Shown here piece by piece: positions 15,629 to 25,964 of a stretch of 64,000 nt of DNA; the stretch's first letter is position 1; every line of letters begins with the position of its first letter. Source of the DNA: Enterococcus sp. 4G2_DIV0659 (GTDB lineage: Bacteria > Bacillota > Bacilli > Lactobacillales > Enterococcaceae); assembly GCF_002140715.2 (NCBI RefSeq), contig NZ_NGLE02000001.1, forward strand, positions 848,001-912,000. Reading direction: 5' to 3'. The position numbers were made by a program, and so were the translations under genes. The notes beneath the pieces were generated by a model, which searched no databases, was not told where the DNA came from, and saw only the letters and a list, made by a program, of their open reading frames with translations.

Positions 15629-16348
15629 TCAAACCATCATCATGTAAACACCTGATGCTACTACAGCACCAATGACCGGACCCACAATCGGCACCCAAGA
15701 ATACGCCCAATCCGACTCTCCTTTCGTTGAAATCGGTAATAATTGATGAGCCAAACGAGGTCCAAAGTCACGAGCCGGATTAATCGCATAGCCTGTAGGA
15801 CCACCTAAAGATAAACCAATTGATAAAATCAACGCACCAACAACTAATGGATTCAATCCGTCGGTAAACGCATGTTGCGAAAATGAAAGTAAGCCTAACA
15901 CTAAAACAAATGTGCCAATTACCTCAGTCACCATATTCGCTGGATAATTACGAATTGCAGGACCTGTAGCAAACGTACCTAAAATCGCTCCTTGATCCTC
16001 TGTCGCTTGCCAATGAGGCAAATAAGCTAACCAAACTAAAACAGCTCCTACAAGTGCTCCAAGTACTTGAGCGATGATAAATGGTACAACCATGCTCCAA
16101 GCAAAACTACCTGTCATGGCCATCGCAATCGTTACCGCTGGATTTAAATGCGCAGGACCCATGTAACCTGCAACATACACAGCAATCGTTACAGCCATCG
16201 CCCAACCAAAGGCAATTACGATCCAGCCCGAAGCTTCTGCCTTACTCTTTTTTAAATTAACCGCAGCACACACACCATCACCTAAAAGAATCAAAATCAT
16301 TGTTCCTAAAAATTCACTGAAAATCTGCGTCATGTTGGAAGTATCCAT
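15629..16348 (-). CDS. glpF: Glycerol uptake facilitator (aquaglyceroporin)
   Basis: A 239-residue protein with six transmembrane segments and both half-helix NPA signatures: HLNPAVTIAM in the first half and AINPARDFGPR in the second. The Asp after the second NPAR is typical of glycerol-conducting rather than water-specific members. It lets glycerol diffuse into the cell for GlpK. The start abuts the glpO stop with a one-base gap, and a terminator follows, so it is the last gene of glpK-glpO-glpF. Confidence 0.95.
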   Translation of the reverse strand: MDTSNMTQIFSEFLGTMILILLGDGVCAAVNLKKSKAEASGWIVIAFGWAMAVTIAVYVAGYMGPAHLNPAVTIAMAMTGSFAWSMVVPFIIAQVLGALVGAVLVWLAYLPHWQATEDQGAILGTFATGPAIRNYPANMVTEVIGTFVLVLGLLSFSQHAFTDGLNPLVVGALILSIGLSLGGPTGYAINPARDFGPRLAHQLLPISTKGESDWAYSWVPIVGPVIGAVVASGVYMMMV

Positions 16349-16349
16349 T

Positions 16350-18185
16350 TTACTTCGCTCCTTCTTTTAATTGGCTTAAATCAGACTCTGTAATCAATTC
16401 GTTCAATTCTTGTGTGTACTGTTCTTTTTGCTCATTTGACCAGTCATAATAACGACTCATTTCAGAAATAACACCTTGTTTCACTTCATCTAGTGTATCC
16501 CTCATAAATAATAAATGATTGGTTCTACGGACAAGATAATCTGCCGGCGTCAAGGTCATTTCATTTTCTAACGAATAATGCAATGCAATTGTTTCTGCTA
16601 AACTTAACCCACCTGCTGGCTCTGTCGTATCGATTTTTTCAAAAAGCAGCGATACATTAGAACCATATAAATGAGCGAGATGTTCTGCTTCTTCTTGTGT
16701 CAATCCTTTTTCGATCCCCATTTTTGCTAACGCTTCCAATTCTTTTTCTGCATTTGCAGGATCGATTTTTCCACCCGAAACAGGATACTTTTTAGAATCA
16801 ATCAATTGGAAACTAGCATTGAATTCTTCTGTTAAAATTCGTTGGATTTCTTTCAATGCTCCTTCAGCCATTTTACGATAATCGGTGATCTTTCCACCAG
16901 ATAAGGTCAATAATCCATCCTCAGACCGCTCAAGCAGACTACCTCTTGAAACAGCTGAGGGGTTTTCTTTATTTTCTACCAAAGAATCCTCTAAATGATT
17001 TAACACATTTTCCACATCGTAACGAGAAACTTCTTGTTTTTGATATTTCTCTATAATGTCGACGACTTGATCAAAACTTTTATCTGAAATTTTACCGTTA
17101 TTGCCGCCATTGTAATCAGAACCGCCATTTTCAGAAATCAACGGACGTAATCCTGCCCAACTTGCTTCAATATCATTAATGGTTATATTCGCTTTAGGAT
17201 AGCGATTATTGACGATTTCCAGTAAATAATCCACATCTTCTTGTGTAACTCTTGGATGTTCATAGTCTCCTGTATAATCAGTATCAGTCGTGCCAAAATA
17301 CGTTTTCTTTTCTCTGGGAACAACGAAGACCATCCGTCCATCATGTTTTCCTGTATCAAAATAAGTCGGCTGCGGAACAAATAATTTACTACTATCTACC
17401 ACTAAATGAACGCCTTTTGTCGGACGCATTTGAGGAACTAGCTTTTTATTTGTATCTAAGCCACGCACTTTGTCTGACCACGGTCCTGTTGTATTAATCA
17501 AGACCTTCGCTTTGATTTCAAATAACTCTCCCGTGAGTAAATCTTTGGCTTTAACACCTATAATTTTTCCTTGACTATTAAAGATAAAACCAACTGCTTT
17601 TACTTTACTGACCATCAAGCCACCATCATCAGCTGCTTGCTTAATATTTTCGATAACAAGGCGTGCGTCATTATTTCTAAAATCGAGATAAACGCCTCCA
17701 CCTTGTAATCCCTCACTTTTCAATTGAGGTTCTCTTTCTAACACTTCTTCTTTTGATAACGTATAATTTTCATACTTCGTTCCAATTACATTTGCTAAGC
17801 GATCATATAAATCCATCGCCACTTTGACAGAAAACATATTGAATGTGGCTTTTGGCTCATCATAAATCGGTAATAGCATGGGGTCTGGTTTAGGAATATG
17901 AGGAGCAATTGCTTGAACAACTGCTCGCTCTTGTACCGTATCAGCGACAACTTCTACGTCAAAATTCTTCAAATAACGAATACCGCCATGAACGAGCTTA
18001 GTCGAACGGGAAGACGTTCCTTCTGCAAAATCCTGCATTTCGATCAAACCGGTTTTCATCCCAGAAGCACTTGCCTGCAAAGCAACACCAGCTCCCGTGA
18101 TGCCTCCGCCAATAATCAATAAATCCAACGTTTCTTGTTTCATTTTTTCAATCGCTATCTGTCTGGTTTTCATTGAAAATGTCAT
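16350..18185 (-). CDS. glpO: Alpha-glycerophosphate oxidase
   Basis: A 611-residue FAD enzyme. The dinucleotide-binding motif LIIGGGITGAG lies at about 22-32, followed by GTSSRSTKLVHGGIRYL, characteristic of glycerol-3-phosphate dehydrogenases/oxidases. The length and the inserted linker around residues 360-400 match the lactic-acid-bacterial GlpO, which uses O2 and releases H2O2, rather than respiratory GlpD. It converts glycerol-3-phosphate to dihydroxyacetone phosphate. The gene lies 18 bases after glpK. H2O2 output in aerobic glycerol growth is therefore expected; this is family knowledge. Confidence 0.93.
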   Translation of the reverse strand: MTFSMKTRQIAIEKMKQETLDLLIIGGGITGAGVALQASASGMKTGLIEMQDFAEGTSSRSTKLVHGGIRYLKNFDVEVVADTVQERAVVQAIAPHIPKPDPMLLPIYDEPKATFNMFSVKVAMDLYDRLANVIGTKYENYTLSKEEVLEREPQLKSEGLQGGGVYLDFRNNDARLVIENIKQAADDGGLMVSKVKAVGFIFNSQGKIIGVKAKDLLTGELFEIKAKVLINTTGPWSDKVRGLDTNKKLVPQMRPTKGVHLVVDSSKLFVPQPTYFDTGKHDGRMVFVVPREKKTYFGTTDTDYTGDYEHPRVTQEDVDYLLEIVNNRYPKANITINDIEASWAGLRPLISENGGSDYNGGNNGKISDKSFDQVVDIIEKYQKQEVSRYDVENVLNHLEDSLVENKENPSAVSRGSLLERSEDGLLTLSGGKITDYRKMAEGALKEIQRILTEEFNASFQLIDSKKYPVSGGKIDPANAEKELEALAKMGIEKGLTQEEAEHLAHLYGSNVSLLFEKIDTTEPAGGLSLAETIALHYSLENEMTLTPADYLVRRTNHLLFMRDTLDEVKQGVISEMSRYYDWSNEQKEQYTQELNELITESDLSQLKEGAK

Positions 18186-18203
18186 GCCTTTTCACTTCTT
18201 CCT

Positions 18204-19855
<1,652 letters not shown>

Positions 19856-19960
19856 CTTTTATGAACATATAATAATACCAAATCACTTAACAAAAACGTC
19901 AGATTTTTTTTTGTTTTTAAAATAAATGAAAGTTTTTTACTAAAAACTTGAGATAAAGCT

Positions 19961-20010
19961 GAAAAAAGACTTAAAATAATGCTCTAAGCACTCATAAAAA
20001 GTCTTTTTTC
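19961..20010 (-). terminator. Terminator of the Mga-like regulator gene
   Basis: GAAAAAAGACTT and AAGTCTTTTTTC arms form a 12-bp stem just after the stop codon, with T-rich flanks on both strands. Confidence 0.75.
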
Positions 20011-20022
20011 CAAAAAATCCAT

Positions 20023-21504
20023 TTATTTTTCTTGTTTGTTTCCATGAAGCGCTCTAATTTTCATTCTGATTTGATTGATATCATAAGTCGAACCCAATTC
20101 AGACAATACATACACTTCTTTAACGGATCGATAAATGGACGGATTCATCACATTTGTCACAATAAGATCATATGTATGCTTTGAATCGTAGGGTTCGATC
20201 GTCAAGCCATTGAGATTCTTTAAACTTAAAACTAACACTTGGGTCATCACTTCTTTATACAATCGATCCATTTCCAAATGAATCCCAATTCTTGTCTCTC
20301 CAACAATTTCAAAATCAATAATCGCCAATACACTCAAATACTTTACTAGAGACCACTCATGCAAACTATTTCCCTTACTGTAACTTTCATCAAAATACTC
20401 CAAACTCTTCGTCAAAAGAACCTGAGAAAAATCTGCTAATTGGTGACTGGAGAGCTGTTGCTCTTTTTGCCAAATATTTTCTCGGTCAAATAACTCCAAT
20501 TCCCCTTTAAAAAAATACAAGCGACTATGGATCTGAGAAAAATAATAAAAAATCTTTTTTTCTAACGCAGGAAAAAATTTCTTCGGACGATAATATAAAA
20601 TCACATGCTCTAATACAAAAGTATCCGCCAATGATGTTGGCGTTCTACGTCCTCGAATCAAGCTATACCGATCAAAATCTGACTCAGTTAAAACAGACAT
20701 GCTCATAAGAAAAATAAAATGTAACATACTTTCTTCTTCATCGATTTCTAAGGGATAGCGACTAAAAAAACGTAAAACAAAAGAGCGCACTGTTTTATAA
20801 AAAGGATCTTGCTCATAAATTTTGCTTTTTTGATGTAGATCTTTATACATTTTTGGTTGAACAATGATTCGTTTTTTACTAATGGTCAGCCATAAACTTA
20901 ACTTTAACTTGCTGTGCTCTTCAAAAGTAAGCGACAATCCCTTTTCAAGCCCTTCAATAATACGTAGATTTTGAATCGTCAGTGTTTTTTTCTGATGCAC
21001 TTCATACGGTGTTAAAAACCAATACATCTGGAAATAAAAATAGCGAATTTGCAGCTCCTCTCCTTTTAGCTGACCATTGCGGATTTTAAGTTCAAATTCA
21101 TGTAACAACTGATTCAATTCTTTAATTTTCCGAAACAAAGATGATTCACTGATGACAAACTTAGTCGTTAACTGAGCAATTGTAAACTCCCGATTTTGAA
21201 ACAAATAATCGATTACCTGAAATTTTATCGAGGCACGCACATAATCTTCTAGCACTTTGCTAATTGAAAAGTGATCTGACATATGGATTGCTACCCACTG
21301 ACCGTCATAAAACAACGAGCACTCCTTCTCATATGGTTTTAAATAATAACTTAATCCTTTTAAATCACTCTCAAACGAAGCCTTTGAGACACCTAAATAG
21401 GCTAATAAATCACTGTCTTCAATCCGACCGCCAGCTAGAATCACTTTTTTTAAAATACTCACTTCCCGCGCTTCTTTTTTATCCAGTAACTCTTCAATTT
21501 TCAT
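20023..21504 (-). CDS. Mga-like transcriptional regulator
   Basis: A 493-residue protein starting MKIEELLDKKEAREV. It has two predicted N-terminal helix-turn-helix segments: about 25-55 (DSDLLAYLGVSKASFES) and about 110-140 (FTIAQLTTKFVISESSLFRK). A long helical body follows, with the spacing of the Mga/PRD-like family. The C-terminal part (EPYDSKHTYDLIVTN...VLSEL) resembles an EIIB-like fold, as in other Mga relatives, where PTS phosphorylation adjusts activity. The start overlaps the 3' end of the flavoprotein gene by 11 bases, so the two are co-translated. The nearby glycerol operon is the obvious candidate target, by inference. Confidence 0.78.
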   Translation of the reverse strand: MKIEELLDKKEAREVSILKKVILAGGRIEDSDLLAYLGVSKASFESDLKGLSYYLKPYEKECSLFYDGQWVAIHMSDHFSISKVLEDYVRASIKFQVIDYLFQNREFTIAQLTTKFVISESSLFRKIKELNQLLHEFELKIRNGQLKGEELQIRYFYFQMYWFLTPYEVHQKKTLTIQNLRIIEGLEKGLSLTFEEHSKLKLSLWLTISKKRIIVQPKMYKDLHQKSKIYEQDPFYKTVRSFVLRFFSRYPLEIDEEESMLHFIFLMSMSVLTESDFDRYSLIRGRRTPTSLADTFVLEHVILYYRPKKFFPALEKKIFYYFSQIHSRLYFFKGELELFDRENIWQKEQQLSSHQLADFSQVLLTKSLEYFDESYSKGNSLHEWSLVKYLSVLAIIDFEIVGETRIGIHLEMDRLYKEVMTQVLVLSLKNLNGLTIEPYDSKHTYDLIVTNVMNPSIYRSVKEVYVLSELGSTYDINQIRMKIRALHGNKQEK

Positions 21505-22828
21505 TTGCTTCACTCCACAATCCTTCAAACCCTAATTGATTTGTGATATCCAAAATTGTTGAAAAATACGGATGATATAAATAATCTTTCTGATATAATT
21601 CTTCTAATGTTTGCCCCATTTGAATACTTAAGGCAAGTGTATTGATTTTTTCTAAAATATTCGCTTTGGAAACCAATTGTGCACCTAAGATTCGATGGCT
21701 TTCTTTTTCAAAAATAATTTTTCCATAAATTATCTCACCACCTAAAAAGAGGGCACTTTTTTGTTCCACATGAGAAACACCGATCGGTTGATCATAAAAT
21801 AGTCCCTCAGCCTCAGTCAACCCCGTACTTGCTACATAATAATCGACAAGCTTGGTACCAATCGTTCGAATTGCCCCAACAAACGGTGTTGTATTTTCCA
21901 CAAGGTTTTGCGCCACCACAAGACCTGTTCGAACAGCATTATTCACTAAAGGAATATAAAAAGATTCGTTAGATAAACTGTAAGGTACTTGAATACAATC
22001 ACCAATTGCAAAAATATTCGCCTGTGATGTTTGTAAATACTCATTCACATAAACCGTTCGATCAGTATGTACTTGGATATGCTCGTCTAGATAGGCTAAA
22101 TCCGGTCGAACATTCATAGCAAACACAGCACTATCACAGTCTAGCTTAGTCATTTTACTTTCAATTCTTAGTCCTTGATCGCTATCAACAATCTTTTCGA
22201 CGGTCTCTTCAAAGTGAAAAATAATCCCTTTTAGCGCCATTTCCTCTTGGACAGGCCGGATCATTTCCCGATCAAAATACTTAAATAATAAATAATCCAT
22301 TTGCTCGAAAAGATGAACCTCTTTGCCTTGTTTTAACAGCATATCTGCTGCCTCAGCCCCTATCTGACCACCACCGATCAAGGCCACTTTTTGGCTATTT
22401 TTGAGTTGTTCGATTGCTTTTAAAACGCCAGGTAAAAATTTATATTTTAACACTTTCTCCGAATCACTACCTAAAATTTTTTGAGACCACTGACTTGCGC
22501 CGGTAGCTAAAATCAATTTATCGAATGAAATACAAAAGTCCTCCGCTTGTTTTTCATATATTACCATCTGTCGCTTTGAATCTATCTTAACGACTGTTGC
22601 AGCTAATAATAATTGAATAGTGCACTTTTTTAATTGTTGCTCTGAAATAAATTGTGCTTCTTCGATTGGGCCAATCGTTTTATTGAAATAAAGATTGATT
22701 CCGCCTGGTAAATAGCCGATTGTCGATTGTTTCTCAATTAAATGAATTTCCGCTGCAGGATGTTTTTTTCTTATTGCCAAAGCCGCTGACACCCCAGCAA
22801 AAGAAGCCCCGATAATCACAACTTTCAT
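21494..22828 (-). CDS. NADH oxidase/peroxidase-like flavoprotein without the redox-active cysteine
   Basis: A 444-residue protein, the length of NADH oxidase/peroxidase and CoA-disulfide reductases. It has the FAD motif VIIGASFAGVSAA (4-16), the NAD motif ALIGGGQIGAEAADML and the FAD segment NIFAIGDC, followed by the dimerisation domain. In the family the residue at position 42 is the redox cysteine (SCG motif). Here the segment is GYLPGGINLYF with Gly42, so the sulfenate or disulfide chemistry of Npx/Nox is not expected. It may be a different NAD(P)H-dependent flavin enzyme. The chosen ATG (22828) has GAAGG upstream. It overlaps the Mga-like gene. Confidence 0.83.
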   Translation of the reverse strand: MKVVIIGASFAGVSAALAIRKKHPAAEIHLIEKQSTIGYLPGGINLYFNKTIGPIEEAQFISEQQLKKCTIQLLLAATVVKIDSKRQMVIYEKQAEDFCISFDKLILATGASQWSQKILGSDSEKVLKYKFLPGVLKAIEQLKNSQKVALIGGGQIGAEAADMLLKQGKEVHLFEQMDYLLFKYFDREMIRPVQEEMALKGIIFHFEETVEKIVDSDQGLRIESKMTKLDCDSAVFAMNVRPDLAYLDEHIQVHTDRTVYVNEYLQTSQANIFAIGDCIQVPYSLSNESFYIPLVNNAVRTGLVVAQNLVENTTPFVGAIRTIGTKLVDYYVASTGLTEAEGLFYDQPIGVSHVEQKSALFLGGEIIYGKIIFEKESHRILGAQLVSKANILEKINTLALSIQMGQTLEELYQKDYLYHPYFSTILDITNQLGFEGLWSEANEN

Positions 22829-22914
22829 AATTAAGCCTTCTTTCCAATTATATAAAACGTTTTCTTCAAGAATAGCATAATCAATAAGGAAATTCATCCT
22901 TTCGCCTTTTCAAA

Positions 22915-22966
22915 AAAAATAGACTCATCTAACTAAGTCTGATCAACTTAGGATGAAATCTATTTT
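22915..22966 (-). terminator. Terminator of the LCP gene
   Basis: AAAATAGA-TCATC and GATGA-TCTATTTT arms flank a 20-base loop just after the LCP stop. On the minus strand TTTTTTTT follows. Confidence 0.75.
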
Positions 22967-22972
22967 CCAACT

Positions 22973-23887
22973 TTATTTACTTTTCATAAATGCTTGAATT
23001 GCTTCAGCATTTTTTTGCTCGTCGATTTCAAGAACACTTCCTGATTCCGTATTATCATTAAAGTCCCAAGAGCCTTGTACAGGAACTGAAAGTGATTCTA
23101 ATGATTTGACTTTGCCTGACAAGAAATCTTTTGCTAAATCAATCAGTAAGCTCGTAGGTACATTCGTATCGATTTTTCCTACTAGTTTTCCGGCAACTTG
23201 AGGTAATTCCCAGATTGGGATCAAATCTTTCGACTGATTGATCAATGCGTCCATCACTTGTTGCTGACGTCTGATACGACCAAAATCACCCTCTTCATCC
23301 ATTCTGAAACGAGCATATTGCAATAGGCTATTTCCATGAAGCGTTTGTTTTCCCTTAGTAATATCCACACCATCTAAATTGATATCTTTTTCAGCATCAA
23401 TTGTTACACCTTTTGGATAGAGTTCGTCGATGATTGCACTAAATTCTTTAAAATCCATGACTAGATAATAATTAATCGGTAACCCAAAGCTTGTATTTAA
23501 CACTTCTTTTGTCAATTGTGCGCCACCGTAAGCATAAGCCGCATTTATCTTGTCTAAACCATAATTAGGAATCGTTACGTAACTATCTCGCATAATAGAA
23601 ATCAATCTAGGCTGCTTCATTTTCCCATCATAATGAGCCACCATCAATGTATCCGAACGACCTTGATCTTCATCATCGTCTCTAGAATCATTCCCGATGA
23701 CCATCACCGTTAATTCTTTGTCACTCGTTTGTTCATCTCCAGTAAAATTTTGATTTTTATTAGACAATTGTGACTCACTTTTTTCTTTTGCTTGTTGAAA
23801 TGAGATTGCCGCATAGCACCCAATACTAACTACCACAAGAAGAATCGATAACAGGGTAATAGTAATTATTTTTGACGATTTTTTCAT
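22973..23887 (-). CDS. LytR-CpsA-Psr (LCP) family cell-wall polymer ligase
   Basis: A 304-residue protein starting MKKSSKIITITLLSILLVVV at ATG 23887, behind AAAGGA. One N-terminal transmembrane helix (about 8-30) anchors an extracellular LCP domain. Family motifs are VIGNDSRDDDEDQGRSDTLM, ISIMRDSYVTIP, the YAYGGAQL region, LLQYARFRMDEEGDFGRIRR and a PVQGSWDF end. LCP proteins transfer undecaprenyl-linked anionic polymers onto peptidoglycan, a Mg2+-dependent reaction. Strikingly, the leader is an M-box Mg2+ riboswitch with its own promoter and terminator hairpin, so expression should rise when Mg2+ is scarce. Confidence 0.92.
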   Translation of the reverse strand: MKKSSKIITITLLSILLVVVSIGCYAAISFQQAKEKSESQLSNKNQNFTGDEQTSDKELTVMVIGNDSRDDDEDQGRSDTLMVAHYDGKMKQPRLISIMRDSYVTIPNYGLDKINAAYAYGGAQLTKEVLNTSFGLPINYYLVMDFKEFSAIIDELYPKGVTIDAEKDINLDGVDITKGKQTLHGNSLLQYARFRMDEEGDFGRIRRQQQVMDALINQSKDLIPIWELPQVAGKLVGKIDTNVPTSLLIDLAKDFLSGKVKSLESLSVPVQGSWDFNDNTESGSVLEIDEQKNAEAIQAFMKSK

Positions 23888-23930
23888 TGTGAATTCCTTT
23901 CCAAAACGCAAATGTATACTTGTACAAGAA

Positions 23931-23964
23931 AATCCCTTCACCAAGATGACTCAGCGAAGGGATT
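23931..23964 (-). terminator. Expression-platform terminator of the M-box leader
   Basis: AATCCCTTCG and TGAAGGGATT form a 10-bp stem 44 bases before the LCP start codon, followed by TTTTC on the minus strand. It is the natural on/off element of the riboswitch. Confidence 0.75.
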
Positions 23965-24009
23965 AGATTACTGGGTATCAGAACTGTGATAACTATCACT
24001 TGTTTTCGA

Positions 24010-24190
24010 CTTACCTAGTTCTTCTCTTCGTTGAGTTTTAGCACTATATAACGTAAAAAGCGTCTGCTTTTAGCTACTTTGAAAACCGCCTTAATTCGAC
24101 GATTTTTGTCCTACCCGTGCCTGTCTTTCGACATTTCTGAGCAGTAGCCTGTGTTTATATAGGAGCCTCACCTAACAAGTATTTAATTCA
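24010..24190 (-). ncRNA. M-box (ykoK-type) Mg2+ riboswitch
   Basis: Reading the minus strand from about 24183, the leader shows the conserved M-box blocks in order: GTTAGGTGAGGCTCCTATAT, GGCTACTGCTCAGAAATGTC, GAAAGACAGGCACGGGTAGG, TCGTCGAATTAAGGCGG, and TAGTGCTAAAACTCAACGAA. These match the known aptamer that binds several Mg2+ ions and causes premature termination when Mg2+ is plentiful. A GTGATA/TATCAC helix and the 23931-23964 terminator follow. The downstream gene is an LCP ligase, not one of the usual Mg2+ transporter genes (mgtE, corA, mgtA). Confidence 0.9.
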
Positions 24191-24196
24191 TTTTAC

Positions 24197-24225
24197 ACTA
24201 TAAGCAATAAGCATAATAAAGTCAA
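24197..24225 (-). promoter_or_regulatory. Promoter of the M-box/LCP transcript
   Basis: TTGACT (24225-24220), a spacer of exactly 17 bases and TATAGT (24202-24197) on the minus strand, near-consensus for sigma-A. The predicted start, about 24189, coincides with the beginning of the aptamer. Confidence 0.8.
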
Positions 24226-24456
24226 ATTAAATTTTGCCTAAATTGCGCTAGATAAAAAACAGATTATTAAAAGAATTATCATTATATTCGCATTACTGGA
24301 TGAAATTAGACAATTAAATGGGTATGGTAATCTTTAGTATTTCTTAAATAAACAAGTTGTTTATACATCTTCTACTAGCATTAAAAACTTTAGATGGACT
24401 TTTTTTAGCATATCTGTTTCAATGTGTAGAAGACCAAATAGTTGGAGGAGGTATTT
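24226..24456. other. Divergent intergenic region
   Basis: Holds the upstream sides of the riboswitch promoter and of the plus-strand DUF4303-like gene. No frame, strong hairpin or repeat is visible. Confidence 0.4.
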
Positions 24457-24951
24457 ATGAAAAATTTTTTAGAAATTCAACAAGAATTCTTTTTTAATTT
24501 TCTAATCGATCGTATTGATAATTTTTTATTGGATCATTCTGATGAAACATTTTATGCGTTTGCTTTAGATTGCACTATTTACCAAGAAGGTGAAATCAAC
24601 CTTTGCTTGAATACCACAGAGCGCTGGGAAGAGACTACAAACTACTACGCTGACAAAGGCTACAAAGAACAACAATTAGCTGAAATGAAGTATCATTCGA
24701 AAGATTGGGACGAGGAGCAACGTTTTGCTTCAATCCATTTATTTGATGATTGGGTTGAAGAAGACGAAGACATCCAGACCACTCTTGACTGGCTTTGTGA
24801 ACAACTCGTTCTTTTTACAACCAGTGAAACCTTTCAGCGAATTCCAAAAACAGAGGCATTTAAGTTGTTCGTTTACGATCACAATGAAGAACCCTCTGAT
24901 TCAGAAGAACGTTTTGAAAAAATAACGACTTCTGAGCTTTTTCAACTATAA
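24457..24951 (+). CDS. DUF4303-like protein
   Basis: A 164-residue soluble, very acidic protein. The start MKNFLEIQQEFFFNFL at 24457 follows GGAGGAGG; an ATG 15 bases upstream is less well placed. The segment ETFYAFALDCTIYQEGEINL resembles the DUF4303 family, whose members are often found near toxin/immunity or SUKH-type genes. No catalytic motif is visible. It is one of the few plus-strand genes and faces a broken gene that converges on its 3' end. Confidence 0.6.
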   Translation: MKNFLEIQQEFFFNFLIDRIDNFLLDHSDETFYAFALDCTIYQEGEINLCLNTTERWEETTNYYADKGYKEQQLAEMKYHSKDWDEEQRFASIHLFDDWVEEDEDIQTTLDWLCEQLVLFTTSETFQRIPKTEAFKLFVYDHNEEPSDSEERFEKITTSELFQL

Positions 24952-24977
24952 TAAAAAAGAGTGTCCTGATTCTTTTG

Positions 24978-25325
24978 TCATACACCATAATGAATCAGAT
25001 ATTTATTTTCATCGATTGCTTTAAGAAGCAACTTAGACAATTCCGTTATATAAAATTGGTCATAGTTTTTCTTATCTTTTATAATCACATCATAAAAAGC
25101 AGGCACGGATGCTGGTGAAATTATCGTTATTCCCCAGCGATCCAGTCCTCTCTCTTTTTGGTTGGATACGCAAAAATAGGTTTCAATTAATGACAAATCA
25201 GCCCACTATCGGTTAATTGCATCATCAGGGATTTTGATACAGTGATACTTCTCTGGTTCATATTTATGGTACATGTTCTTTTTATCAAATGCTTCAATAA
25301 TACCAAATTCTGCATAAGGTCCCAT
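24978..25325 (-). pseudogene. Small hypothetical gene interrupted by an in-frame TAG
   Basis: From ATG 25325 (ribosome binding site AAGGTGG) the frame reads MGPYAEFGIIEAFDKKN and on to residue 39. It then meets TAG at 25208-25206 and continues in the same frame for 76 codons to TAA at 24978. Both halves look like one protein of about 115 residues (the second half contains YFCVSNQKERGLDRWGITI). The family is not recognised. Either a natural nonsense mutation or a base-call error explains it. The upstream gene's stop lies 11 bases before the start, so the two share a transcript. Confidence 0.65.
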
Positions 25326-25336
25326 ACCATTCCACC

Positions 25337-25732
25337 TTAAATAAAGCTAAATGAAACCTCATCCAACACAAAAATAGTTGTAAGAATTTCATTTACTTTT
25401 TTTACTAGCACTTTATTATCAATTATTTGATCTTTTGTTTCAAGCTTTGTTTGAGCAGTTGAATAAATCAAATAGTCATATTCTTCTTTGAGTCTAATTT
25501 GATGATTATCTTTTTTATATAAAATATAATCATCTAAAACATCAGATTCATATTCACGTTTAAATCCATTTTTTAAGACAATCGCCGTAACTAATGTATT
25601 AACGTTCAACTCATCTAATGGAATGGCTTGTTCATCATACGTTAATGTATAGCTCACATCTTCGATGATTCCACATGCATTACACCCTCCATCTAATAAG
25701 TTGACCTTTTTCGCAATTTTTACTGCTTTCAT
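25337..25732 (-). CDS. Hypothetical protein
   Basis: A 131-residue soluble protein starting MKAVKIAKKVNLLDGGCNAC at ATG 25732, with AAGGA nine bases upstream; the longer frame is less well supported. The N-terminus has a GGCNACG stretch with two cysteines, then mostly beta-strand-like and acidic sequence ending VLDEVSFSFI. I do not recognise the family. It is paired with the broken gene downstream. Confidence 0.6.
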   Translation of the reverse strand: MKAVKIAKKVNLLDGGCNACGIIEDVSYTLTYDEQAIPLDELNVNTLVTAIVLKNGFKREYESDVLDDYILYKKDNHQIRLKEEYDYLIYSTAQTKLETKDQIIDNKVLVKKVNEILTTIFVLDEVSFSFI

Positions 25733-25964
25733 GCTTACAAATCCTTTCCAAACATCTAGTTCATTCACTTTATTATATCAAATATTATCCTAAAATAAGA
25801 TAGAAAAATAAACATAACTGTACTACATAACATATAAATATAATTAAAATATATTTAAAATTATTAGAAATCACTAATATGTATTTACTTTATATTTTTT
25901 TCAGATAATAATATAGGCAAGCTACTATTTATAAAACAGTAGTAAATAAGAGGAGGAATTTTTT

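Noticed and set aside
24010..24190. CRISPR tracrRNA or RNase P RNA
   Set aside because: A plus-strand GTTTTAG-like start first suggested this, but the minus strand matches M-box blocks in order and no cas genes or repeats exist.
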